Shown here in pieces: positions 1 to 7,419 of a stretch of DNA of 42,193 nucleotides. The stretch comes from Methylomonas subterranea. GTDB taxonomy: Bacteria; Pseudomonadota; Gammaproteobacteria; Methylococcales; Methylomonadaceae. The DNA lies in NCBI RefSeq assembly GCF_024505185.1, contig NZ_JANIBJ010000037.1, forward strand, positions 1 through 42,193. The letters are read 5' to 3'. A program made the translations under genes and the position numbers. The notes beneath the pieces were generated by a model. It made no database searches, was not told the DNA's origin, and saw only the letters and a program-made list of their open reading frames with translations. Positions within the stretch are counted from its first letter, which is position 1. Each line of letters begins with the position of its first letter.

Positions 1-297
1 GGCCGCCACGGCCGCGCCTTTATTCAGAAGCTCTTGCTCCCGCTGCTTGGACGCTTCCAATTCACGGGTCAACTGTTCCACCTTGGCCTGCAAATCCAGT
101 ACCGACTGATCCACCACCGGCGCATTTGCGGACGACTTCCTGGCCGCGGGCGTCTGCGCGCCGGCTTCCGTCGCTCCCAGCAAAGAAGCTCCCGCCATTC
201 CCAGCACCACGCAGGCCGATAACTTCCGACGCCGGCTGATTGCATTTGGGACGCTATCCAGCCGCCCTACCCCCGTTAAATCATTTATCACTATCAC
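1..297 (-). CDS. secreted coiled-coil protein, truncated by window edge
   Basis: Only the N-terminal 99 codons are inside the window; the gene runs off the left edge. The minus-strand frame gives a basic stretch (ISRRRKLSA), a hydrophobic core (CVVLGMAGASLLGA) and a small-residue cleavage region, which together look like a signal peptide. An Ala/Ser-rich linker follows, then a charged heptad-like segment (LDLQAKVEQLTRELEASKQREQELL) that should form a coiled coil. No ATG lies in frame at the N-terminus. I chose GTG at 297; GTG at 291 is equally possible. A strong -24/-12 sigma-54 promoter at 376-391 and the tandem palindromes at 515-565 point at this gene. The architecture (signal peptide plus coiled coil) resembles the small protein at 6710-7408. 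No family can be named from this fragment. Confidence 0.6.
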   Translation of the reverse strand, partial: MIVINDLTGVGRLDSVPNAISRRRKLSACVVLGMAGASLLGATEAGAQTPAARKSSANAPVVDQSVLDLQAKVEQLTRELEASKQREQELLNKGAAVAA

Positions 298-375
298 ACC
301 TATTCCGATTTCAATGGTTGCAAACTCAAACTCACGTCTGCAAAAACACAGAGCAAGCCCGTCTGCAAGCACAAG

Positions 376-391
376 TGCAACGACCATGCCA
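376..391 (-). promoter_or_regulatory. sigma-54 (-24/-12) promoter P1
   Basis: The minus strand reads TGGCATG-GTCG-TTGCA, a near-consensus RpoN promoter with exact GG-N10-GC spacing. The expected transcript start is about 365, 68 nt before the GTG at 297. The composite palindrome at 515-565 lies 150-200 bp upstream, a normal distance for a sigma-54 enhancer. Confidence 0.75.
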
Positions 392-514
392 GTAGCGGAA
401 TAAATAACAACCATTACCATCGGGTTATTCATAGCTTATTGATTTCATGACCTTTAGCGAAAACGCACTCTGATCCTGCCTTGCAAAACTGGATGTTCAA
501 ATCCGCGAATAAAC

Positions 515-565
515 TGTTGAGCCACAGCCAACCCTTGTTGACGTGCTGACCGTATTTCAGCAATC
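515..565. promoter_or_regulatory. composite enhancer (UAS) for P1
   Basis: Half-sites TGTTG at 515 and TGTTG at 536 are followed at 547 by a site ending in TATTTCAGCA. The offsets 0/+21/+32 are those found at 5073, 12502 and 27655. The individual sites are more degenerate here than at the other loci: site 1 reads TGTTG-N9-CAACC and site 3 keeps only its right half. It faces P1 and may also serve P2, though that promoter is about 450 bp away. Confidence 0.55.
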
Positions 566-1015
566 CAGACCGTGAATTATTCCGCTATAGCCCTGTCGCA
601 GGACTCAAATGACTACTCGTTTCGCTTACTTGTGAAAGTAAAATTTGGGCGAGGTGGTCGCTTGTTGAGCAGGCGTCGGCGGCAAGGACGTATTCACGGC
701 GCTTTGTCCGGCAAGCAACCGGCGCCTGAGGGCGCTGCTTTCATGGGCTGAGGCTTCATGATCGTTAGTTTGGAGCGCGCTTCCCTCCTTATATTTTTCC
801 GCTCGACTGCATGCCAAACCCGGCCGAATGGGTAACTGCGGCATAGCAGTTCCATCAACCGAACCCCACTGGCTTGATGCCTCGCGCTTAGACTCAAACA
901 AACAGATATCCGAGGCCAGACCAACACTCATAAATACCCCGAACCACCCGAATGACGCAGCACCGGGCAGCATGAAAGTTAATAACCGCGCGGAAAAATC
1001 CGGGGTATTTAATTG

Positions 1016-1031
1016 TGGCTCGGTTATTGCT
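1016..1031 (+). promoter_or_regulatory. sigma-54 promoter P2
   Basis: The plus strand reads TGGCTCG-GTTA-TTGCT with GG-N10-GC spacing. Predicted start is about 1042, leaving a 29-nt leader before the ATG at 1071. I see no palindrome in the 200 bp directly upstream; the nearest is at 515-565. Confidence 0.6.
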
Positions 1032-1070
1032 TAAATAAACATTATCCCTTCCGTTCATCCGGGAAAAACA

Positions 1071-2495
1071 ATGACCAGTTCCAACCCCTCAATCTCTACA
1101 CCCGAAAATAATTCAACCGGCACCTCGTCATTCCGCTTGCAACAAGCCATTTTGATCGTGCTTTGCTCCGCGCTCAGCCTGTCGGCCATATCCGGCCCCA
1201 GCGTTTTCCCAACCGGCACCACCCGTTACGACCCCAGCCAAGCATATAACTCCTTCGTGCTGTTTACGGGTGGCGATAACATCGCCCACTTGATTGACCT
1301 CAACGGCAATTCGGTACATGAATGGCCCGACGCCGCCGGCCATAGCACGCTGATAGACCCTGCCTTGAATGGCGGCAAGCTGGGCCATATCTTCGTCACG
1401 CTGGAAACCACGGAAGGCAAGGGCACCGGTCTGGTGCCCGGTCAGATCAACCGGCGTATCGCCAAAACCGTGGCCGAACTGGATTGGGACGCCAAACCGG
1501 TATGGACTTTCGGCGAGAAGGCGCCTGGCGGCGCGGCGCAACAGCATCACGATTGGGCGCGGTTGCCGAATGGCAACAGCGTGATTTTGGCAAATCTGGT
1601 ACATCCGGTTAAAGGCTTTAAACAGCCCGAGGTACTGGACGATGTGATTTACGAAGTCAACCCCACCGGAGAAGTGGTGTGGAAATGGCTTGCTTCCGAG
1701 CATTTGAACGAGTTCGGCTTCAGCAAGGCTGAATTGAAGCTGGTGAAAAATGCATCCATCGCCGATTATCTGCATGTCAACAACCTTAAGGTTGTGGGCC
1801 CGAACCGCTGGTTTGCGGCCGGCGATCAACGCTTCGCCCCGGAAAATTTGTTGATCGATTCGCGCAATGCCAATTTCATCGCCATCATCGACCGCAAAAC
1901 CGGCAAAATCGTCTGGCGCCTTGGACCTCGCTATGCCGACGCCACCCTGGAAGGCCAACTGCCGCGCCACACCCCAAGACCGGTCGATCAAATCAGCGCC
2001 CAACACGACGCCCATATCATCCCCGAAGGGCTACCCGGGGCCGGCAATCTGCTGGTTTTCGACAACCAGGGCGTGGCGGGCTACCCGCCGGCCGCCGTAC
2101 CCCGAACGGGCGGCTCCAGGGTGTTGGAGATCGCCCCCATCAAAAACGAAATCGTTTGGCAATACACGGGCGAGAGTTCAGGCGGTCCGGCCTGGTCGTT
2201 CCGCAGCACGCATATCAGCGCGGCCCGCCGCCTGCCCAACGGCAACACCTTCATAGACGAAGGCCAAAGCGGCCGCTTGTTCCAGGTGACGCCGGCGGGC
2301 GACATCGTCTGGGAATATATCAACCCTTACCCGCGCACCGGCAAGGATGCGCCAACCGGCAAAACTACCGTCAATTACCAGCTTTATCGCGGCCAACCCG
2401 TGCCTTACGACTGGGTGCCGGCCGGAACGCCACATGCCGAAAAAGCGGTAATAGCGCCAGAGCTCGGCAGTTTTCACCTGCCGTCCGCGCCCTGA
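1071..2495 (+). CDS. arylsulfotransferase (ASST)-family beta-propeller protein
   Basis: A 474-residue protein with a basic/polar N-terminus and a hydrophobic segment (about residues 27-45, ILIVLCSALSLSAIS) acting as signal peptide or anchor. The rest has repeating propeller-like blades: HLIDLNGNSVHEWP near 93, VAELDWDAKPVWTF near 150, YEVNPTGEVVWKW near 195, AIIDRKTGKIVWRLG near 275, and LFQVTPAGDIVWEY near 410. The motif QHHDWARLPNGN (near 165), and later QHDAHIIPEG and RRLPNGNTFIDEG, are typical of the bacterial ASST superfamily. In characterised members these His/Asn positions line the central channel, where sulfate is moved from aryl sulfates to phenols without PAPS. The actual substrate is not known and many family members are uncharacterised. 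It follows the sigma-54 promoter P2; the ribosome-binding site (cgggaaaaaca) is weak. The inverted repeat at 2515-2660 lies just downstream. Confidence 0.85.
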   Translation: MTSSNPSISTPENNSTGTSSFRLQQAILIVLCSALSLSAISGPSVFPTGTTRYDPSQAYNSFVLFTGGDNIAHLIDLNGNSVHEWPDAAGHSTLIDPALNGGKLGHIFVTLETTEGKGTGLVPGQINRRIAKTVAELDWDAKPVWTFGEKAPGGAAQQHHDWARLPNGNSVILANLVHPVKGFKQPEVLDDVIYEVNPTGEVVWKWLASEHLNEFGFSKAELKLVKNASIADYLHVNNLKVVGPNRWFAAGDQRFAPENLLIDSRNANFIAIIDRKTGKIVWRLGPRYADATLEGQLPRHTPRPVDQISAQHDAHIIPEGLPGAGNLLVFDNQGVAGYPPAAVPRTGGSRVLEIAPIKNEIVWQYTGESSGGPAWSFRSTHISAARRLPNGNTFIDEGQSGRLFQVTPAGDIVWEYINPYPRTGKDAPTGKTTVNYQLYRGQPVPYDWVPAGTPHAEKAVIAPELGSFHLPSAP

Positions 2496-2514
2496 TCGGC
2501 ATCACAAACCACGG

Positions 2515-2660
2515 TATGGGCTTCGGAGTGCTTGGTTGAGGAGTTTTAGCGCGGGATGGTACTGTCTCCTATTCGCTCATCCCGCTTAACCTGGACGAGC
2601 TGGCTTGATCAACCGACAAGGATGTCCGGCGTCCTTTGACCAAGCACTCCGAAGCCCATA
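2515..2660. repeat. 146-bp inverted-repeat element, MITE-like
   Basis: Perfect 22-bp inverted termini (TATGGGCTTCGGAGTGCTTGGT at 2515-2536 and its complement at 2639-2660) enclose about 100 bp. Inside is a second palindrome, GCGGGATG at 2551-2558 with CATCCCGC at 2578-2585. There is no ORF of note. It could be a non-autonomous mobile element or IS remnant, and as RNA it could also end transcription from the gene stopping at 2495. Confidence 0.6.
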
Positions 2661-2861
2661 TCTTCATACGACACCAAAGATGGGGACGCGCTTCTACAAA
2701 TCGTCGATATCGACCCGGCCACTTCCAAGCCGGCAATGTAGCGATAAAACCTGAAAGCCGATGTTATCCCCACAAGCGACTGGTCTTCGTGCCGGCACCC
2801 ACGCACACAGCTCTTTAGCCGCTGGCTGTGCTCGACTGATTTACCTCAGGCAATACGCGGC

Positions 2862-2906
2862 TGTTCTGCAAACAGCCATGCAGCAACCGCTGTTCATTAC
2901 ACAGCA
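2862..2906. promoter_or_regulatory. possible activator sites upstream of the SmbP gene
   Basis: TGTTC-TGCAAA-CAGCC (2862-2877) and TGTTC-ATTACA-CAGCA (2891-2906) resemble the TGYTG-N6-CARCA palindrome with one or two mismatches. Their 29-bp spacing differs from the 32 bp seen at other sites, so this is a weaker case. Confidence 0.4.
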
Positions 2907-2958
2907 GCCCCGCCCGGCTTAAACATACAATTCTCTTGTATTTCATAGCTTTAACTAT

Positions 2959-2974
2959 CGGCACGCAAATTGAC
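2959..2974 (+). promoter_or_regulatory. weak sigma-54-like promoter
   Basis: CGGCACG-CAAA-TTGAC has a near-perfect -24 element, but the -12 element has GA in place of the invariant GC. Predicted start is about 2986, 112 nt before the ATG at 3098. It may be non-functional; I list it because of the palindromes just upstream. Confidence 0.3.
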
Positions 2975-3097
2975 TGTCTAATTTCGGCAAGATATGCCAA
3001 ACCTTTATTGCCAAAAGCGCGGTCTCGCAAGGACTGCTGCAATCCTTGAGCAATAATCGGCACTCAAGTTAATCCATCCATTTATCAGGTAAATTTT

Positions 3098-3430
3098 ATG
3101 AAAAAACATATGGCGATTTTTGCTGCACTGTTATTGTCCGCCAGCGGTGCGTTTGCCGAGGAACACGCTGTTGAAGCCTTGAAACACTCCGAGCATGCGG
3201 TTACCCATGGTAGCGCGGGGCATGCGCCGCAATTGGTGACTCACGCGGAAAACGCCCTTGGTCATGCCAAACAGGCTGAAAGTGTCGCCAGCGGCGAAGT
3301 CAAAACACACATCAGTGCCGGAATCAAATCATTGGAAGAGTCGATCGCGCATGGCAAACAAAACCATGCCGATGTGGCCGGCAAACACGCCGCAGATGCG
3401 GTGTCCCACTTCAAGGCCGCCAACGGTTAA
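3098..3430 (+). CDS. SmbP-like small His-rich metal-binding protein
   Basis: A 110-residue protein with a clear signal peptide (MKKHMAIFAALLLSASGAFA, cleavage near 20) followed by a four-helix-type sequence. Histidines recur every few residues (HAVEALKHSEHAVTHG, HAENALGHAKQ, HGKQNHADVAGKHAADAVSHF). This matches SmbP, described from Nitrosomonas europaea, a periplasmic protein that binds several Cu(II) or other divalent ions. In copper-dependent methanotrophs or nitrifiers a role in copper buffering is plausible, but no copper gene is adjacent. The ATG has a weak ribosome-binding site (caggtaaatttt). It converges with the activator gene that ends at 3708, and 277 bp with no obvious terminator separate them. 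Confidence 0.85.
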   Translation: MKKHMAIFAALLLSASGAFAEEHAVEALKHSEHAVTHGSAGHAPQLVTHAENALGHAKQAESVASGEVKTHISAGIKSLEESIAHGKQNHADVAGKHAADAVSHFKAANG

Positions 3431-3707
3431 GCAGAAACCTTGCCGCCGAGACAGTAGTCATGGTTATGCTGTTCCGCGCGGTCTACAGTGGATATTTCCC
3501 TGCCATGGATGGCAACCCTGGATCGGCCGTTGACCTTAGGTGATTTCCCGCGAAAAATCCTGCGCGGCTGCGCAAACCTCAACCAGAATCAGCACTCTCG
3601 ACTTGCCGGCCATCGGGCATACGCTTAGGCCGGGGGAATTCGTGACGATTCAGCGTCGATACGTTTTATCTGCTCGGGCGAACATTATTTCTGTTGGAGG
3701 CGTCAAT

Positions 3708-4775
3708 TCATGAAGCTATCTTCTCGGGCATCCTTCTGTGATGATTAGCCAACATGCCGTACAAGCCCAGTTTATGCCTGAGCACGTTGCGGCTGATATC
3801 CAGCATCTTGGCGGTCTGCACCTGATTTTCCTCGCAATATTCAAACGCGGTACGAATAATGGTCTCCTCTATGATATCGAAAAGCTTGGGCGGCGATTGC
3901 TCGAACAGGCGTTGCATGGCGCTTTCCAGCGACAGGGTCGATATGGCCGGGGCATGGTCTGACACCCTGACGCCGGTCAGTTTAAAATCCTCCGGCCGCA
4001 AGCGATTGCCCGGACAAACCAAAAGCGCCCGATGCACGGCATTTTCCAGTTCCCGTATGTTACCCGGCCAGTCGTAGTGCACCAACGCCAACTCGGCGGC
4101 GGGCGATAGCTTTACCTCGCCATAGCCCAGCCTTTCGGCATAGATTTTCAGAAAATGCCTGGTCAACGGCAGTATATCGCCCGGCCGCTCGCGCAATGGA
4201 CTGAGATGAATGGTGGCGACGTTGAAGCGGTAATATAAATCCGCCCGAAAATGTTGGGCCGCAACCGCTTCCTCCAGGTTGACGTTGGTTGCCGCGATGA
4301 TACGCACATCCACCGGCACCGGCTGTCTGGAGCCGACCTTGACCACTTCGCGCTCCTGCAGGACCCGCAGCAGTTTGGCTTGCAGGCCCAGAGGCAAATC
4401 GCCGATTTCATCCAGAAACAAACTGCCTTGATTGGCGGTTTCGAACCAGCCGGCCTTGGTAGCCACCGCTCCGGTAAATGCGCCTTTTTCGTGGCCGAAC
4501 AACTCGCTTTCGATCAGGCTCTCGCTGAGGGCGGCGCAGTTCAGGGCGCCAAACGTATGCTGCCCGCGCGAACTCAGTGCATGAATATGTCTGGCGACCA
4601 ACTCCTTGCCGGTACCGGTCTCGCCTATGATCAACACTGTAGCGTCACTGGGAGCGATGCGCTGGATTTGTTCCTCCAGCCGCCGCGATACCGGATCGTC
4701 GAAAACCAGGGCCGACGCGCGCACCGACTGCGCCAACGAACGGGCTTGTTGCTCGTCAAATGCCAATAAAGTCAT
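3708..4775 (-). CDS. stand-alone sigma-54-dependent activator (AAA+ and Fis HTH, no receiver)
   Basis: A bacterial enhancer-binding protein of 355 residues. A short N-terminal segment of about 25 residues precedes the AAA+ domain, which has Walker A GETGTGKE (51-58), the sigma-54 contact loop GAFTGA (98-103), Walker B LFLDEIGD (119-126), the R-finger region FRADLYYRFNV and WPGNIRELENAVHRALL. A C-terminal Fis-type helix-turn-helix follows (NQVQTAKMLDISRNVLRHKL). There is no response-regulator, GAF or PAS domain, so activity is probably set by expression level or a partner protein, as in PspF or SfnR. The sequence recalls SfnR-type activators of sulfone and sulfur-starvation genes (from memory, not searched). 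I chose the ATG at 4775 because AGGAGA lies four bases upstream; the longer TTG start at 4796 lacks this. Its own promoter region contains P3 and a composite UAS, suggesting autoregulation. Confidence 0.92.
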   Translation of the reverse strand: MTLLAFDEQQARSLAQSVRASALVFDDPVSRRLEEQIQRIAPSDATVLIIGETGTGKELVARHIHALSSRGQHTFGALNCAALSESLIESELFGHEKGAFTGAVATKAGWFETANQGSLFLDEIGDLPLGLQAKLLRVLQEREVVKVGSRQPVPVDVRIIAATNVNLEEAVAAQHFRADLYYRFNVATIHLSPLRERPGDILPLTRHFLKIYAERLGYGEVKLSPAAELALVHYDWPGNIRELENAVHRALLVCPGNRLRPEDFKLTGVRVSDHAPAISTLSLESAMQRLFEQSPPKLFDIIEETIIRTAFEYCEENQVQTAKMLDISRNVLRHKLGLYGMLANHHRRMPEKIAS

Positions 4776-4839
4776 ACAGTCTCCTAGAACTGGCAACTAA
4801 TGTGAAACGGGTCAATGCACCGATATCAAAACCGCAAAA

Positions 4840-4858
4840 CCCCGTAGCCTTGGCGGGG
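4840..4858 (-). other. small hairpin in the activator's 5' leader
   Basis: On the minus strand CCCCG and CGGGG pair around a 9-nt loop and are followed by TTTTGCGGTTTT. It lies between P3 and the ATG at 4775, so it could act as an attenuator or weak terminator, or mean nothing. Confidence 0.25.
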
Positions 4859-4933
4859 AACCGGGAAAAATCGCGGCCCGTAACCCGCACTGCAATAAGA
4901 GATTGTTCAGCGCATCACAAACCTAACATTTAA

Positions 4934-4949
4934 TGCAGCTATCATGCCA
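4934..4949 (-). promoter_or_regulatory. sigma-54 promoter P3 of the activator gene
   Basis: The minus strand reads TGGCATG-ATAG-CTGCA with GG-N10-GC spacing. Predicted start is about 4923, giving a 148-nt leader before the ATG at 4775. The composite UAS at 5073-5120 is 150-200 bp upstream. Confidence 0.65.
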
Positions 4950-5072
4950 ATAACCCCTCATCTCCTGCCCTTTTGGCCATTGCTTTTTTCCTTGGAATTA
5001 CAATCGATTTCGCCATATTTCGCGCCGTCCGCGCCATCTCCCGACCAAGACCGGCAATTTCGTTCAACGGGG

Positions 5073-5120
5073 TGTTGATATATAAACAACAACTGTTTGA
5101 CGGCTGTTGCTGTGTCAACC
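5073..5120. promoter_or_regulatory. composite enhancer (UAS) for P3
   Basis: Site 1 at 5073 is TGTTGATATATAAACA followed by ACA. Half-site TGTTT is at 5094 (+21). Site 2 at 5105 (+32) is TGTTG-CTGTGT-CAACC. The offsets match those at 12502 and 27655. It sits in the gap between the fhaC-like gene and the activator gene. Confidence 0.65.
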
Positions 5121-5144
5121 ATCGACTGCTGTCCCGCCATCGGT

Positions 5145-6713
5145 TTAAAACTCGTACGCCATGCGGAAATCGATGCGCTGCTGGCCCGGCTCCACGCTAC
5201 CCTGTTTATGAAACGGATAACCCCAGTCCAGTTCGCCGTTAAAATGCTTAAATACCTGCATGCGCAAACCCAATCCCGCCGCCGCCAATTCGGTATAGGC
5301 TTCCGTGGGCGGCAACGGGTCGTTTGTCCACAAGCCCGCCCAATCCACAAAACCCAACAGTCGCAGGTTCTGTACCGAGTCCCAATCGGCCGGCACCAGT
5401 TTGGGCGTATGCAATTCCAGCGACAGATTGACACCGTGATCGCCCAGTTGCTGAGTTTGATGATAGCCGCGCACGCTGAGCGGACCGCCGGCGGCGAATT
5501 GTTCGTTACTGATCAGGCGCGCCGAACTGGCCTGGCCAGACGCCCTGCCCTGCAGGCGAAAATCCAGCGGCAACACCTGTTGATGTTTAAAATCCGCGGT
5601 CAAATACAAAAAGTTGGGCGTGGCGTCGTTACGCTTGCTCTCAAACTCCCGCGCATCGTTACCCAGCCCGCGAACAGAGAAATGCGCCCCCAAATTCAGC
5701 GAACTGACCCTGCCCTCGCCGCGCCAAGCGCCGTCATATCCCAACAGGAAAGAGGCGTAGCTGATGGGTTGATTGTCCAACCCGTCGATATTGATGGTCT
5801 GATCGAAACTTTTGTAATCGAAGCCAACAGTCGCGCTGTGCATAAAGTCGCCGGCGTTGGACAGCGGCTTGACCAGCCGGGCGCCGTAAATGGATCCCGC
5901 CCCTAATACCGAAGCACCGCCTATGCTGATACCCAAATCGGTGTTGGAGCTGATGCCGATACCGTACATGGCCAGACGGGTATCGGCCCAGCCGGTCGGC
6001 AACACATAGGTGCCGGCCCAAACCGAAACTTCATCCGGCGCTTCCGGCGCGGTTTGATAGGACAAGGAGGCGCTGTGAAATTTCTGCCAGAGATTGTCGT
6101 AACGCAGGGAACCCACCACCCGGGTCAGAGTGGTGTTTTCCGAGTTGCGGGTATTCACTTCGACACTGCCGTGCAAGGGTAATTCGTCCTTCACCCGCAA
6201 CTCCACCTCCATCTTGCCCGGCGTGGAGCCGGCCCGAAAAATAGGCGTAATGTTGCGATCGGCCGATTGTTCCGCCAACGTACCGACTTGCGCCTGCACA
6301 TCCGGCATGTGCGGCACCCGGCCCTCGGCCAGCGCAGGCACCCCATCGCGAATCTTGCCCAGCGCGTAATAGCGCGAGCCCGTGATATGCAGGGTTTCCA
6401 CGGTGCCCTCCGTCACTTCCAGCCGCACCGCGCCATCCTTAACGTCCTGCTCCGGTATCGCCACCACCACGGTCGGATAGCCCGCCTTGCGATAGGCCTC
6501 TTCCAGGGCTTGCCTGGCTTTTTCCACATCATCGACCGTCTTGTCCGGCCCCATGAAGGGGTACACGCTACGCTCCAGGGTTTCTTCTTCCAACACGGTA
6601 TTGCCGGAGATTTGAAAATCCAGCACATCGAAAGTCGGCACGGCGTCGGCCCCTAGTCCCCGGGCGCTTTGGACCAGCATGACCAGTCCCCCCATCAGTC
6701 GCGACCATCTCAT
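5145..6713 (-). CDS. two-partner secretion outer-membrane transporter (TpsB, FhaC/ShlB family)
   Basis: 522 residues. A signal peptide of about 22 residues is followed by two POTRA-type modules (FDVLDFQISGNTVLEEETL near 28-48, then about 100-175) and a 16-strand Omp85-type barrel to the C-terminal phenylalanine (MAYEF). The conserved barrel-lid loop motif VRGY occurs in GGPLSVRGYHQTQQLGD near residue 410. Family members take an unfolded TpsA protein from the periplasm through its TPS domain and thread it to the cell surface; the obvious partner is the 3454-residue protein at 12706-23070. It is the last gene of the operon starting at 12311, and its ATG overlaps the stop of the coiled-coil gene by 4 nt (ATGA), so translation is probably coupled. 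TpsA and TpsB are usually adjacent; here five more genes separate them. Confidence 0.93.
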   Translation of the reverse strand: MRWSRLMGGLVMLVQSARGLGADAVPTFDVLDFQISGNTVLEEETLERSVYPFMGPDKTVDDVEKARQALEEAYRKAGYPTVVVAIPEQDVKDGAVRLEVTEGTVETLHITGSRYYALGKIRDGVPALAEGRVPHMPDVQAQVGTLAEQSADRNITPIFRAGSTPGKMEVELRVKDELPLHGSVEVNTRNSENTTLTRVVGSLRYDNLWQKFHSASLSYQTAPEAPDEVSVWAGTYVLPTGWADTRLAMYGIGISSNTDLGISIGGASVLGAGSIYGARLVKPLSNAGDFMHSATVGFDYKSFDQTINIDGLDNQPISYASFLLGYDGAWRGEGRVSSLNLGAHFSVRGLGNDAREFESKRNDATPNFLYLTADFKHQQVLPLDFRLQGRASGQASSARLISNEQFAAGGPLSVRGYHQTQQLGDHGVNLSLELHTPKLVPADWDSVQNLRLLGFVDWAGLWTNDPLPPTEAYTELAAAGLGLRMQVFKHFNGELDWGYPFHKQGSVEPGQQRIDFRMAYEF

Positions 6714-7408
6714 GGTTGCGCCTCGTCTTGCGGTAACGGCGATTCAGCCGGTACCGCCTCCGGTTCCGCCTCGTTGATCTCGAAAGGCGTCACTTGCAAC
6801 TGTTTGAGTTTATAGACGTAATCCTCGACCGCTACTTCGGTATCGACTTGTCCGATGCCGGTAAACGGCTCCAACTCCGCCAGTTGCGCCAGAAAGCCCT
6901 TGTCGCGGTAACTCCGCACAATCTCCAGATTGAGCTGCCGCAATTTTTGCACCTGCTCGCCACAGGTCTGCATCCATTGCTCCCGCTCCTGTACGGCCTT
7001 GACCAACAACAGATTGTCCGCGTGAATCGCCTTGGCCTTGCCGACCACGGTATTATGTTTTTCCAACAAGGCCCGCCGGCTTTGCCGCTCCTGATCCAAC
7101 TGGCTTTCAAGACCGCCGCGAACCGATTCCAGAGCGTTCTTATAATGCTCGAGTTGAGACTGCAAGGCCGGCAAACGGGCGGCACTCGCGTCCAGCGTCT
7201 GTACGCGCGCTTCCAGGTCTGCCTTTTCCGCCTGCCACTGCTGCTTTTCGGCTTGCAAGGCGGCTTTTTCCTGCGTCAACTGCCGTATCATGCCCTGCGC
7301 CTTGACGATGGCCGCGTTTCCGTCATTGGTTTTCGGCACCGCCTGCGCGACTTGCTGAGAAAGCAACATCAGTAACAGGACGACGCGAACGCTATTCACA
7401 CCATGCAT
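6710..7408 (-). CDS. periplasmic coiled-coil protein of the secretion operon
   Basis: A 232-residue protein with a signal peptide (about 1-23, ending QQVAQA). A long coiled coil covers about 30-165 (heptad-like IRQLTQEKAALQAEKQQW and similar), with one cysteine near 148. A C-terminal region (LAELEPFTGIGQVDTEVAVEDYVYKLKQLQV) precedes a Pro/Glu-rich tail. I recognise no named family. It is 11 nt from the porin stop and overlaps the fhaC-like start, so it belongs firmly to this operon. A rod-like periplasmic protein between an inner-membrane motor and outer-membrane pores could be a spacer or coupling rod; that role is inference. Confidence 0.8.
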   Translation of the reverse strand: MHGVNSVRVVLLLMLLSQQVAQAVPKTNDGNAAIVKAQGMIRQLTQEKAALQAEKQQWQAEKADLEARVQTLDASAARLPALQSQLEHYKNALESVRGGLESQLDQERQSRRALLEKHNTVVGKAKAIHADNLLLVKAVQEREQWMQTCGEQVQKLRQLNLEIVRSYRDKGFLAQLAELEPFTGIGQVDTEVAVEDYVYKLKQLQVTPFEINEAEPEAVPAESPLPQDEAQP

Positions 7409-7419
7409 ATCGCCTACCC

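Larger units (their letters stand above)
298..1070. other. 773-bp intergenic region between divergent genes
   Basis: No convincing gene is seen. It holds the two divergent sigma-54 promoters P1 (376-391) and P2 (1016-1031) and the composite UAS (515-565). Open frames near 626-1034 have no signal peptide, recognisable family or good ribosome-binding site and look like chance ORFs. Confidence 0.6.
2661..3097. other. intergenic region upstream of the SmbP gene
   Basis: No gene is seen. The only structure I can support is the pair of palindrome-like sites at 2862-2906 and the weak -24/-12 match at 2959-2974. Short frames on both strands have no features of genes. Confidence 0.5.

Noticed and set aside
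626-1034. Overlapping frames on both strands between P1 and P2
   Set aside because: No signal peptide, family resemblance or ribosome-binding site; composition typical of intergenic DNA.
1128-2015. 295-codon minus-strand frame opposite the ASST-like gene
   Set aside because: It is the antisense shadow of a clear beta-propeller gene and has no signal peptide, domain or ribosome-binding site.
5097-5906. 269-codon plus-strand frame
   Set aside because: Lies opposite the fhaC-like gene, whose POTRA and VRGY motifs are unmistakable; the product has no recognisable features.
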